The position numbers were made by a program, and so were the translations under genes. Shown here piece by piece: positions 9,157-17,218 of a stretch of 35,007 nt of DNA. Origin of the DNA: Rahnella inusitata (GTDB lineage: Bacteria > Pseudomonadota > Gammaproteobacteria > Enterobacterales > Enterobacteriaceae); the NCBI RefSeq assembly GCF_003263515.1, contig NZ_JYDE01000046.1:1-35007 (forward strand), written 5' to 3'. Position 1 is the first letter of the stretch. The number at the start of each line of letters is the position of its first letter. The notes below the pieces were generated by a model. The model ran no database searches, was not told the origin of the DNA, and saw nothing but the letters and a program-made list of their open reading frames with translations.

Positions 9157-9218
9157 CAAAACTATGAGGGACCGCTTGAGCACTTTGCTAAGCCTTCCCG
9201 ATATATCAGTTTACCTAG

Positions 9219-9581
<363 letters not shown>

Positions 9582-9620
9582 GGTATCGCTAACGCGACAT
9601 CGACTAGTTAATAGAGAACA

Positions 9621-9651
9621 AGGGGTTAGCCAATGGCTAACCCCTTTTTTT
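9621..9651 (+). terminator. Terminator of the rpsP-rplS operon
   Basis: An 11-bp perfect stem AGGGGTTAGCC/GGCTAACCCCT with AAT loop, then seven T in total. It marks the core-genome edge of the accessory block. Confidence 0.93.
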
Positions 9652-9674
9652 ATCTCTGAATGACCCTAATTTGA

Positions 9675-9854
9675 CTACGCCGCTGATTTTTCGCTCCCAG
9701 GTTTTGAAATGACGCGAGCGACGGATTCGTGTGTGGCAAAGGTGCAGCTACACTCGATGTTCTGGCACTGATGATACCGTTCTTTGGTAGACTCACTCAG
9801 ATATCGGCTTGAGCGTGTGTGGGCGACTTTTCCACAAAGCGGGCAATGCATCAT
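9675..9854 (-). CDS. ogr: Ogr/Delta/B-type zinc-finger activator of late genes
   Basis: A 59-residue member of the Ogr/Delta family that activates late promoters of P2-like phages by contacting RNA polymerase. The zinc site C-X2-C-X22-C-X4-C is intact (C4, C7, C30, C35), and the family core SRYLSESTKERYHQCQN is present. The start is ATG 9854, five bases after GGAGG; ATG 9851 immediately follows and would give MHCPLC. An ATG at 9869 would place extra residues upstream of the ribosome site. It has its own promoter overlapped by a palindrome, as the 186 homologue B has at pB. Confidence 0.92.
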   Translation of the reverse strand: MMHCPLCGKVAHTRSSRYLSESTKERYHQCQNIECSCTFATHESVARVISKPGSEKSAA

Positions 9855-9889
9855 AAAAACCTCCGGCATGACAGGTAAGCGATGAGGTC

Positions 9890-9928
9890 ATTATGGAACC
9901 ATAAACTTGCAAAAGCAAGTTTATGGTT
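9890..9928 (-). promoter_or_regulatory. ogr promoter with overlapping palindromic operator
   Basis: On the minus strand TTGCTT (9918-9913), a 17-bp spacer and CATAAT (9895-9890) form a plausible sigma-70 promoter ahead of ogr. A 14-bp perfect inverted repeat, AACCATAAACTTGC with loop of four (9897-9928), covers the -35 and spacer and also the D stop codon. Its core TAAACTTGC recurs at the early promoter near cI. In phage 186, CI represses the equivalent promoter pB. The palindrome has no U tract, so it is unlikely to be a terminator. CI binding is inferred. Confidence 0.6.
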
Positions 9929-11081
9929 GTGATATTGATGACTGATACGTGATATCCGCCACGTAAATCTTCAAATTCAACTTTGTGGTAAACCCTTTTT
10001 CATTGAGGCTATGTTCAACCGAGTCGATAATCCAGCGCTGGTCGTCGATCACATGTTTAAAACCCTGCACATTCAGCGGTGTCTGAGCGCTGAGATCGGC
10101 ACGGCCCATTGCCAGTCTGATGCTAAATGATGCTGAATCCGCCTGGATCTGATTAAAAGCAGAATCCGCCGCGCGCCTCGCGGACGCTTCATCGGGATAT
10201 ATTTTTTGGAGTTTGAGGACATTTGCCCCGGACCCGGCTGTATAACTTTTTAGGGGGGGCGCTGTCTCAGAAGACGCAGTACCCGCCGCTTTGGTTGCTG
10301 CCGGATGTTGCTTTTGCGAGGTGGAGTTTGCTGGCGGTATTCTTTTCAGGGCTACACTGCTGGTAGCCGCCGCTTTCACATCATAAGACTGGGCAATCAC
10401 GCCGCTAAAGGCCTTCTGATCAATCACCTTGAAAACATGCTCATCGCCGTCGCTGCGCACCAGCGTTTTCCACGGCAGCGCTTGCCCGGAAGCACTCCTT
10501 GCCGAATAAGGTTTAAAAAAAATAATAGCGCCATTTTTCACCGTGGCCTGCGCGCCGAAGTTTTGTGCCAGCCGGGTGAGGAAATATCCGTCATTCTCAT
10601 CGGTCTGATCGATGTGCGGGATCTTAATGTTGTCGAGCTCCGGCGCGATAACCGGCAAAGAGAGATTATTGCGCGCTGAGAGGATCCTTACGATCGCACC
10701 CAGCGTGTAGTCATCATAAGACTGGCTGCGTTTCGTCTCGAATGTCCCACGAAAATCGGCACTGCGGGCGGTGATGATCACAATATCTGGTGATCCCTGA
10801 TGGGTCACGGTATCCACAATGAAGTACCCGCAGTCGTACAAAGCCTGTTTCGACCACCCGATATGCAAATGCAGAAGAGTGCCTCTGGCGGGCATTTGCA
10901 GTTGTCCGTCGGCATCGTCGAATTTGAGCGTCAGATCATCTGCCGCGAATCCGCTCTTGTCATTGACGGTGAGACTGATGATGCGGTCTGTAACACTCTG
11001 TTCCAGCACCTTATTTTTAATTTTCAGGGTAAAAGCCGGCGCGATCCGTGCGCCAGCGGGTAACTGAAGATCGGTAAGCAT
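9921..11081 (-). CDS. D: P2 gpD-like baseplate hub / late control protein D
   Basis: A 386-residue protein matching P2 gpD (387 residues), the gp27-like hub on which the spike gpV and the tail tube assemble. The Phage_GPD family region spans most of the protein; segments such as DITARSADFRGT, GAIVRILSARNNLSLPVIAP and QNFGAQATVKNGAIIFFKPY are typical. A Ser/Pro/Ala-rich linker lies near residues 245-275. Its ribosome site GGAGGATAACG overlaps the last codons of U, so U and D are translationally coupled. It is the final structural gene before ogr. Confidence 0.9.
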   Translation of the reverse strand: MLTDLQLPAGARIAPAFTLKIKNKVLEQSVTDRIISLTVNDKSGFAADDLTLKFDDADGQLQMPARGTLLHLHIGWSKQALYDCGYFIVDTVTHQGSPDIVIITARSADFRGTFETKRSQSYDDYTLGAIVRILSARNNLSLPVIAPELDNIKIPHIDQTDENDGYFLTRLAQNFGAQATVKNGAIIFFKPYSARSASGQALPWKTLVRSDGDEHVFKVIDQKAFSGVIAQSYDVKAAATSSVALKRIPPANSTSQKQHPAATKAAGTASSETAPPLKSYTAGSGANVLKLQKIYPDEASARRAADSAFNQIQADSASFSIRLAMGRADLSAQTPLNVQGFKHVIDDQRWIIDSVEHSLNEKGFTTKLNLKIYVADITYQSSISQP

Positions 11082-11083
11082 CG

Positions 11084-11554
11084 TTATCCTCCGGTAATAA
11101 AATTACCAATTGCCGAACTGGCCTTGTTATACAAACCTTCAGCCTGCGCCATCAGGTCACCAAACATGGCGGCCTGAGATTCATCCACCCGTTTAAGAAT
11201 GACGCTGAAAGAAATACTTCGCGCCTGCCCGTTTGAATTGAATTCGCCGTTGTCATTCGTCAGGCTCTCAATGACAAACATGCCATGAATAGTGCCGTTG
11301 CCTTCAATCAGCGGCCACGCCCGGCCTGAATCCGCCATGCTTTGCAGGGTTTGCAGATAGCGCATGCCGCCGGTCAGTTCCGGCAGGAGTTGTCCCGTCA
11401 GCTTCAACGTTTCCTTGCCCGGTCCGAGAAATTGCGAAACCGCCCGCTGGCCGAAACGGGCGTTTTCCGCCCAGGTGTAATTCACCTGATGATTGGTGGT
11501 CTGATAGGGGAGAGTGCTCAGTTTGAATACAAATAAACCCAGCGACATCATCAT
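11084..11554 (-). CDS. U: P2 gpU-like tail terminator/tail protein
   Basis: A 156-residue Phage_P2_GpU protein (159 in P2). Landmarks shared with P2 are the N-terminal MM-LGLFVF, PYQ near residue 16, FLGPG, LLPELTGG, WPLIEGNGTIHGMFV and the near C-terminal RVDESQAAMFGDL. In P2, gpU is a tail protein needed for finishing the contractile tail. Three ATGs open the frame (11554, 11551, 11548) and the gene overlaps the T stop. Confidence 0.9.
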   Translation of the reverse strand: MMMSLGLFVFKLSTLPYQTTNHQVNYTWAENARFGQRAVSQFLGPGKETLKLTGQLLPELTGGMRYLQTLQSMADSGRAWPLIEGNGTIHGMFVIESLTNDNGEFNSNGQARSISFSVILKRVDESQAAMFGDLMAQAEGLYNKASSAIGNFITGG

Positions 11555-13245
11555 GAGTAGAAGCCTCCGTTACTGAACTGGCTGTGCAGCGCATTCTCGT
11601 CATTCCTGTCACGCTCATTCATTGCCTGGTTAATAAAGCCCTGAATTTTCGGATAGTCTGTTTCAGGCGTGGCGGTAAAACTGAAATTCATGGTCGTTGC
11701 CCGGTTATCGGTCAGATTATTGGCAACGCTGTTTTTAGCAGGCTGGTACAGGCTGAGCGTTCCGCCTGTCGGCGAAATATTCGGCGCAAAAGCCGCTGGC
11801 GCACTCAGGTTCTCAGCCGGTTCATCGGAATCACTGCTGAAAATATTCAGAACGGAATCGACGCCTTTACGCGCCCAGTTAAAGACTTCCCCGATTTGAG
11901 AGACGGCATTCGTCAGCGTCACGAAAATTTCTCCGATGGCTTCCCCAACCAGTTTGCCAACGTTGCTAAATCCCGCCAGCTGATCCTGCGTAAATTTAAT
12001 CGGCGTAAACAAATCAGTTATCCACCCGAGCGCAGCTTTGAAAGGTGCGAATGTGAGGGTGATCGGCCCTATGACAGAACTGAAACCCGCGACTAAACCG
12101 CTGACAAAAGCACTGATCGGCTCCCAAAGTTTTACGATGGCGATGCCAATACCGGCAATCAGGGCGATGACCGGCAACAGCGGCAACCCGATGGCTGCAA
12201 AAGCGGCTGCAATCATGCCGCCGGTGCTGGTGAAGAGGGGGCCGAGTACTCCGGTTCCGGCCATCAGCATATTGATGCCGCTCAGCACCGGCGCGATGGC
12301 GGCACTCACTGAACTCAGTGCACCGACAATGCCGGTAATCCCTAAAGCAAGGCCGAGCAGGGAATTCACCAGTTGTGGATTATCGGTTATCCAGGTATTG
12401 AGCGTGGTCAGCCAGCCGGTGGCGGTTTGCGTCAGTTCGCGTAGCGCCGAGCTTTGCCCTTCAAACAGATTGATGCGCAGGGTTTCCCATGTCGCAAACA
12501 GTTTGATGATATCGCCGTCGAGGTTGTCACCTTTCACCGTCACGGCCATTTGTGCGTCCGGCGTATCGCCGTTGAGCTGAGCCGGTGTCTGCGCCAGAAC
12601 CTGACTGGCATCCAGCCCTTCTCCGGCGAGTTTCTTCTGCGTGTCTACAACCTCAGAAGGCGCGTGGCCAGACGCTGCCATCGACATACTTTGCTGACGC
12701 AACGCCGCCATACGCGGATCGTTATTTTTCAGGCCGAGCATCGACTGGACTTCAGAGAGTGCGGCCTGTAGCCCGGCGCCAGGCTTGAGGAATTCTTTTG
12801 CCCGTTCCAGTTGGGGATGAGCAAAGTTAATCGCTTCGATGCCCGCGTTTTTGTTTGCCTCAGTGTTTTCCTGCCGGGGTGTCGTTTGCCCGCTAATGTC
12901 TCTGGTTTGTGGCCCGATAAGGATGGCAGGTCGTTCAGTATTCACGCCCTGACCGCGAAGATCATGGCTTTGTTGATCAACAGAATGCTGGCGGAGGAAT
13001 GCGCCCGGCCCTTCGGTTATCAGCTTAGATTGCGCGTCGGAGAAGTCCTCCATCACTCGTGATTGTTTCTCCAGCGCCTGGAAGTCCAAAGCGACATCGC
13101 TGATATCATCTGAAATGACGCTGTATAACGTCTTTTCCGGCAGCATTGTGAAATTTCGCCAGACATTTTCCGTCGCGGCTTTCAGCGCTTTTAGCTGCTT
13201 ATTGATGTTTCCCAGCGTCGAGGGTAACTGTTCGACATTACTCAT
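11551..13245 (-). CDS. T: Tail tape measure protein (P2 gpT-like), short
   Basis: A 564-residue tape measure protein, much shorter than the 815 residues of P2 gpT. The N-terminal half is polar with several Gln-rich helical stretches. Residues about 290-375 form a long hydrophobic Ala/Gly/Ile/Leu region typical of the membrane-inserting part of tape measures. The C-terminal half ends with a NNLTDNRATTMNFSF-type segment also seen in P2-family T proteins. It follows E/E' with an 8-base overlap. Tape length sets tail length, so the particle should be shorter than P2. Confidence 0.88.
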   Translation of the reverse strand: MSNVEQLPSTLGNINKQLKALKAATENVWRNFTMLPEKTLYSVISDDISDVALDFQALEKQSRVMEDFSDAQSKLITEGPGAFLRQHSVDQQSHDLRGQGVNTERPAILIGPQTRDISGQTTPRQENTEANKNAGIEAINFAHPQLERAKEFLKPGAGLQAALSEVQSMLGLKNNDPRMAALRQQSMSMAASGHAPSEVVDTQKKLAGEGLDASQVLAQTPAQLNGDTPDAQMAVTVKGDNLDGDIIKLFATWETLRINLFEGQSSALRELTQTATGWLTTLNTWITDNPQLVNSLLGLALGITGIVGALSSVSAAIAPVLSGINMLMAGTGVLGPLFTSTGGMIAAAFAAIGLPLLPVIALIAGIGIAIVKLWEPISAFVSGLVAGFSSVIGPITLTFAPFKAALGWITDLFTPIKFTQDQLAGFSNVGKLVGEAIGEIFVTLTNAVSQIGEVFNWARKGVDSVLNIFSSDSDEPAENLSAPAAFAPNISPTGGTLSLYQPAKNSVANNLTDNRATTMNFSFTATPETDYPKIQGFINQAMNERDRNDENALHSQFSNGGFYS

Positions 13246-13360
13246 CTGTTTTGACTCCGCTGCGTTGCAATGCCTTATATCGCCAGCTCAACAGATCGGT
13301 GAGCGACATGCCGTCCATTTCGGACGGCGGCCAGTGGAAGATCACCGCGATGTCTGCCAT
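13238..13360 (-). CDS. E': GpE+E' frameshift extension (P2 gpE')
   Basis: A 40-residue frame MADIAVIFHWPPSEMDGMSL..., the conserved P2 GpE' family core, ending at TAA 13240-13238 and overlapping the T start. In P2 it is made as a -1 frameshift extension of gpE. The 0-frame gene has T TTT TTA at 13420-13414; slipping there joins residue 89 of gpE to this frame and gives a fusion of about 147 residues (142 in P2). The coordinates show only the part from its first ATG; the translated extension begins at 13414. The fusion product is a tail-assembly chaperone that loads the tape measure protein. Confidence 0.85.
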   Translation of the reverse strand: MADIAVIFHWPPSEMDGMSLTDLLSWRYKALQRSGVKTDE

Positions 13361-13392
13361 CAGATCATCCACGGTGAGCCGGGGCGCGATCT

Positions 13393-13680
13393 TTACGCCG
13401 CCGGTTTCGGTGATAAAAAACCAATCACCTTGCCCGCCAGCGCAATCAGGTCAGGCAGCTCGAGGCGTGTGCATTCTTCTTTGGTGAGATTGGGAGAAGT
13501 GATGCGCGGCAAAATGGTGATCAGCGCATCGACGTCGGCGTTCGCCAGCGCCGCCAGCCCGATACCGCGCAGGCTGCCCGCCGTCGGTTTGGTCACCTGA
13601 ATTTCTGTGATTTCCATATCGCCGCGTTTGAGCGGAACATCAAGAATCACGGTGTTGTCGTTGTTTTCAATCTGGCTCAT
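13393..13680 (-). CDS. E: Tail assembly chaperone gpE (P2-like)
   Basis: A 95-residue Phage tail protein E family member (P2 E is 91). The segment DVPLKRGDMEITEIQVTKP and the pattern LRGIGLAAL with NADVDALITILPRIT are characteristic. It acts in the cytosol during tail assembly, coating the tape measure protein together with the frameshifted E+E' form, as lambda G/GT does. The ribosome site AGGAAACCCT precedes ATG 13680. The short C-terminus after the slippery site reads LSPKPAA. Confidence 0.9.
   Translation of the reverse strand: MSQIENNDNTVILDVPLKRGDMEITEIQVTKPTAGSLRGIGLAALANADVDALITILPRITSPNLTKEECTRLELPDLIALAGKVIGFLSPKPAA
13414..13420 (-). promoter_or_regulatory. Programmed -1 ribosomal frameshift site in E
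   Basis: The heptamer T TTT TTA sits in the correct phase (GGT TTT TTA in frame 0). A slip by one base gives TTT TTT followed by ATC and opens the E' frame through to its stop at 13238. Position near the end of E and the conserved E' product match P2, where the heptamer is T TTT TTG. Confidence 0.85.
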
Positions 13681-13739
13681 AGGGTTTCCTGTTTAAACGA
13701 AAGTGAAGCCGGCAACATTTGCCGGCTCAGGGAAGGGAA

Positions 13740-14249
13740 TTACAGGCCGAGTGCGGTGCGGTGTTCAGCCAGGCGGTCAACGCCGTTGACGATTTCCACC
13801 ATATTGACGGTATCGATCTCAATCAGCTCTTTGCCGTCGATAGTCAGTTTGAAGTAAGTGCACTGGGTGGTGACTTTGGTTTCAGTGTCTTCACCTTGCT
13901 TGTACTCACCAAAATCAAACTCTTTGTGACGGCCACGCATCATCACTTCAACCGCTGACACATCACCGGTATCGTCACGCTGCAGGGAACCGGCAAAACG
14001 CAGAGGAATATCGGAGACGCTGCCCCACTGTTGCAGAACCAGTTCGTCCAGACCGCCGATCGACCATTCCAGCGTCAGCGCATCGTCGTCGAGACCGAAA
14101 TCCACCGCGACCGAACCGCTCATGCCGCCGCCGCGATAGTTTTCCAGCTTGCGGGTGAGTTTCGGCAGGGTCAGGGAAGAGACAAGGCCGAGGTAGCTGT
14201 TACCGTCGTTAAACAGGTTCAGGTATTTCAATTTTTTAGGAAGTGCCAT
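13740..14249 (-). CDS. FII: Major tail tube protein (P2 gpFII)
   Basis: A 169-residue inner tube protein (172 in P2) that stacks in hexamers inside the contractile sheath. It is recognisable from MALPKKLKYLNLFNDGNSYLG, LPKLTRKLENYRGGGMSG, the EWSIGGLDE segment and LAEHRTALGL at the end. It lies 15 bp downstream of the sheath gene FI in the same operon. Full length and uninterrupted. Confidence 0.93.
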   Translation of the reverse strand: MALPKKLKYLNLFNDGNSYLGLVSSLTLPKLTRKLENYRGGGMSGSVAVDFGLDDDALTLEWSIGGLDELVLQQWGSVSDIPLRFAGSLQRDDTGDVSAVEVMMRGRHKEFDFGEYKQGEDTETKVTTQCTYFKLTIDGKELIEIDTVNMVEIVNGVDRLAEHRTALGL

Positions 14250-14263
14250 GAGTCATTTTCTCC

Positions 14264-15433
14264 TTAGCTGTTGATGGACGCGGCAAAGTTCACCAGATAA
14301 GAGTCGGTGATACGCTGGCGCAGGGTCAGATCTTCCAGAGGCGGAACCGGCGTGTAGTCATAATCGATATACAGCTTGCCAGCCTTCAGGGTTTCCGCGG
14401 TGTTAGCGGTTTCGTCGTACCAGCAATCGCCATCAATGATGTAACCCGCTGATTTCATTTCGCGCATTTTGGCTTTGATGCCGTCGATCATGTCGCGCAC
14501 CAGCGACGGGGTCATGGGTTTATCGACCGCCCACATGTGTGCTTCCGCCATGGTATCGGCCAGCACCTGAGCGGTGCGGGTGTAGTTTTCGAAGATGAAC
14601 AGTGAATCGTCGCTGCAGGTACGGTTGCCCCAGAAGCGGAAGCCGTCTTTGCGCACCAGCGTCGTCACACCGGCTTCGTTTAGCAGGTCAGCATCGGTGC
14701 CGCTCGCCTGTAAATCCCAGAATACGCTGGCGGAAAGACCGGTCACGCCGTTCACGCCGACGTTTGACAGGGTTTTATGCCAGCCGGTTTCCTGGTCGAT
14801 TTTGGCGCGCAGACCCAAAGCGCGTGCAGTGGCGTAAGCAATATCAGACTGGCTGGTAGCCGTATTCCAGTTCACAAAATCCGGCCATATCAGCATCAGT
14901 TCACGCTGGCTGAAGTTGTCGCGGTATTTGATTGCATCGGAAAGCGTTTTTGCGCCGTAAGCGCTGATATAGCCGAAGGCACGCAGCTGCTGACATACAC
15001 CCGCCAGTGCGGTGGCGACAGCCTGATTATCCAGGCCCGGAACGCCCAGGATACGAGGCTTCACGCCTAATTCTGCCTGCGCAGAAAGCAGGGCTTTCAT
15101 GCCGGTATAACGACCGTTGGCATCCGAACCGCCAATAATATTGCTGGTGGTGGCGTCTTCATCCGCGCCGGTCGCAACACGCACGACCACGGTGACGGGC
15201 TTGCATTGATCCGCGATAGCCAGCAGTGCCGCACGCAGTGTCCCGGTTTTACCCGCCTTACCGCTGGCAGCCAAAACGTCGGTAATCAGGACCGGTGTGT
15301 TGAGCGGAAACGTGGTGGCATCCGCATCTTCTGCGGTACATACCATGCCGATAATTGCAGTTGAAACAGTGGAAATAACGCGGGTGCCATCATTGATTTC
15401 GACGACACGAACGCCGTGGTGATAATCAGCCAT
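14264..15433 (-). CDS. FI: Contractile tail sheath protein (P2 gpFI)
   Basis: A 389-residue sheath protein (396 in P2), opening with YHHGVRVVEINDGTR and closing with the conserved sheath fold segments TLRQRITDSYLVNFAASINS. Contraction of this sheath drives the tube through the target envelope. It is the first gene of the FI-FII-E-T-U-D operon. A TTGT/ACAA-type dyad for Ogr lies about 83 bp upstream of its start (15506-15527). Confidence 0.93.
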   Translation of the reverse strand: MADYHHGVRVVEINDGTRVISTVSTAIIGMVCTAEDADATTFPLNTPVLITDVLAASGKAGKTGTLRAALLAIADQCKPVTVVVRVATGADEDATTSNIIGGSDANGRYTGMKALLSAQAELGVKPRILGVPGLDNQAVATALAGVCQQLRAFGYISAYGAKTLSDAIKYRDNFSQRELMLIWPDFVNWNTATSQSDIAYATARALGLRAKIDQETGWHKTLSNVGVNGVTGLSASVFWDLQASGTDADLLNEAGVTTLVRKDGFRFWGNRTCSDDSLFIFENYTRTAQVLADTMAEAHMWAVDKPMTPSLVRDMIDGIKAKMREMKSAGYIIDGDCWYDETANTAETLKAGKLYIDYDYTPVPPLEDLTLRQRITDSYLVNFAASINS

Positions 15434-15505
15434 CAGGGTGACTCTCTCTGTTGTGGGGGGTGAAGCAAGGATGCCGGTTCACAACAAAAAGCGCATTCGA
15501 TCAGG

Positions 15506-15527
15506 GGCGTGGGGGCGGTGGCACAAC
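15506..15527 (-). promoter_or_regulatory. Probable Ogr site of the FI-D operon
   Basis: Plus-strand GGCGTG, ten bases, then CACAAC: one perfect and one 4/6 half of the dyad GTTGTG-N10-CACAAC seen upstream of X. If Ogr binds about 55 bp before the start point, transcription begins near 15461, 28 bp before the FI start codon. The 15434-15633 gap otherwise holds only the H terminator. Confidence 0.45.
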
Positions 15528-15544
15528 AGACGGGGGGGTAGATA

Positions 15545-15569
15545 ATAAAAAAGCCCTCAAAGAGGGCTT
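15545..15569 (-). terminator. Terminator after tail fibre gene H
   Basis: On the minus strand AAGCCCTC, a three-base loop, GAGGGCTT and T run; stem 15551-15558 with 15562-15569. It ends the X-to-H operon just before the FI promoter region. Confidence 0.8.
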
Positions 15570-15633
15570 AGTATTTTTAGGTTTCTATACTTTGTAAGGT
15601 GATGATTCAAATTCAATTATTATTGAAAATATT

Positions 15634-16614
15634 TTACGCAGCTCTGACTATATAATTAAACGCAACGTTACGAGGGCGAGCGGAAACATAAGCCCACCAT
15701 TCATATCGCTTGGCTGTCGTAGAGCCAGATATCCATGTTTTACCCTTTATTTGAGCCCATTGTGCTGACGTCAACGGATCTCCAAAACCATAATCTGGGG
15801 AGCTGAGAGAGCTAATATCACCTGAGTCATTATCATCAAATCCAGAAACGATCGTACCTTCTTGAAACGATAAAAGACTACGTCCCGAATCGATTCCGCG
15901 TCCATCATCCCAGCCACGTATAAACTCCCCACGCAAATCAGGTAATAAGCCAGATGGATAGGCTAGCGCGAGTTTTGGATATTTTGCTTTATCAAACGCG
16001 GCGCCATTACATTTTAACCAGCCTGCTGGCGCGGTTGCTGTAGGCCAGGGAAGGGGAATGCCCACCGGCAGATCGTATTGTGGATGTGGATTTGCTGCCG
16101 CCACATGCTTCGCCATCAGATCGTCTGCGTAGGCTTTTACTTCAATCACTTTATCATCGACATATTTTCGCGTTGCCAGCACCACTGAAGGATCAATTTT
16201 TAGCGTGACAGCCTCGGTGCTGTTTACCACTAAAATCATACGGACGGTTTGTGTTCTGCCGCTCCCCTCCTGGAGTTGTGGTTTATACGTTTCCGGGCAA
16301 TTGGCGATGGCAATCAGCGTATTGTCCTGATCAAATAACCCAATTTCCCGGATCCAGAATCCTCCCTGATCCTCGGGTATGATTTGCTCGGCAATAATCT
16401 GATTGGTATTTTCCGGATCAACACTCAGCGAATTAAGTGCTGCCCGTCGTTTCTCACCAATTAATTTTGTTTGTGCGGGATCGGGGGTGGGTAATACACC
16501 ACCGCCATCGCCTAGCGCCATTTGAGTCAGGCTGAGTTGCGTTCCGAGTGCCGTGGCGTTGGCCAGTTTTGCTGCGCCCAGATTGGTCAGCAGGGCATAG
16601 TATTTAGCTGTCAT
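15634..16614 (-). CDS. H: Short tail fibre / tail-collar protein (P2 gpH-like)
   Basis: A 326-residue receptor-binding fibre, about half the length of P2 gpH (669). Residues 1-150 match the baseplate-attachment domain (DUF3751 type: LTNLGAAKLANA, GGFWIREIGLFD). NPHPQYD (175-181) is a typical fibre repeat hinge. Residues 183-245 are a phage tail-collar domain (PVGIPLPWP, APAGWLKCNG, PDLRGEFIRGWDDGRG). The distal 246-326 tip ends RPRNVAFNYIVRAA. The DNA for the tip is visibly richer in A and T than the rest. No fibre-assembly chaperone (gpG) follows, which collar-type short fibres may not need. Confidence 0.85.
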   Translation of the reverse strand: MTAKYYALLTNLGAAKLANATALGTQLSLTQMALGDGGGVLPTPDPAQTKLIGEKRRAALNSLSVDPENTNQIIAEQIIPEDQGGFWIREIGLFDQDNTLIAIANCPETYKPQLQEGSGRTQTVRMILVVNSTEAVTLKIDPSVVLATRKYVDDKVIEVKAYADDLMAKHVAAANPHPQYDLPVGIPLPWPTATAPAGWLKCNGAAFDKAKYPKLALAYPSGLLPDLRGEFIRGWDDGRGIDSGRSLLSFQEGTIVSGFDDNDSGDISSLSSPDYGFGDPLTSAQWAQIKGKTWISGSTTAKRYEWWAYVSARPRNVAFNYIVRAA

Positions 16615-17218
16615 AATTTACTCTCAGGTTGTCGATTAAATGGATTGCTGAACCGGTAAATCCAGCACCGGACGCAGTAATGGTTTCAGGGATATAGGGA
16701 TAAACGGTCAGCTCTTCGCCGTCGTAGGCGGCTGCGGCAATATAAAAATCACCGGTGACGTCCAGATTGATTGAGAGGCCGATCAAATGGCGGCTACAGG
16801 GTTTGGCATCAGCAATCAGACGCTCAAGCTCAAGATACATCTCTTCAGTAATACCCGTTTCAAGCACGCCCACATCGAGCCGAAAAGTGCCGGGAATATC
16901 GTGGGTCTGCCACCATTCGGTGATACGGATTAAATAACCGAGGGGTTCCACTACCCGCCGTAATGCGCCAACTGTGCCTTTATGTTTATGCACAAACCAG
17001 GCGGCGCGCACGGCAGAACGTTTCGCGGATTCAGTCCAGTTTTCATCCCAGCGGTCGACAGAGAATGCCCAGGCGAGATAGGGCAATAATGTCAGAGGGC
17101 AAGTCTGCGGATCCCAGAGTTCGCGCAGAGGAACTTTGAGACGGCCTATTTGCGCTAACGCCTGCGCAGCCGCAACTTCCAGCTGCGTTGACCCCGAAGG
17201 CAGCAGCCGATCATTCAT
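16604..17218 (-). CDS. I: Baseplate wedge protein (P2 gpI)
   Basis: A 204-residue tail protein I (176 in P2) with the family core LPYLAWAFSVDRWDENW and AWFVHKHKGTVGALRRVVEPLGY. It forms part of the baseplate, together with W and J, and connects the fibres. It overlaps J upstream by 8 bp and H downstream by 11 bp, consistent with translational coupling. The C-terminus after about residue 170 is longer than in P2. Confidence 0.9.
   Translation of the reverse strand: MNDRLLPSGSTQLEVAAAQALAQIGRLKVPLRELWDPQTCPLTLLPYLAWAFSVDRWDENWTESAKRSAVRAAWFVHKHKGTVGALRRVVEPLGYLIRITEWWQTHDIPGTFRLDVGVLETGITEEMYLELERLIADAKPCSRHLIGLSINLDVTGDFYIAAAAYDGEELTVYPYIPETITASGAGFTGSAIHLIDNLRVNYDS

Noticed and set aside
9897-9928. 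Palindrome between D and ogr as a simple terminator
   Set aside because: There is no T run on either strand, and it overlaps a promoter; an operator fits better.
11584-13600. Long plus-strand open frames opposite T and E
   Set aside because: No ribosome sites and no family-like sequence; they are antisense shadows of well-supported tail genes.
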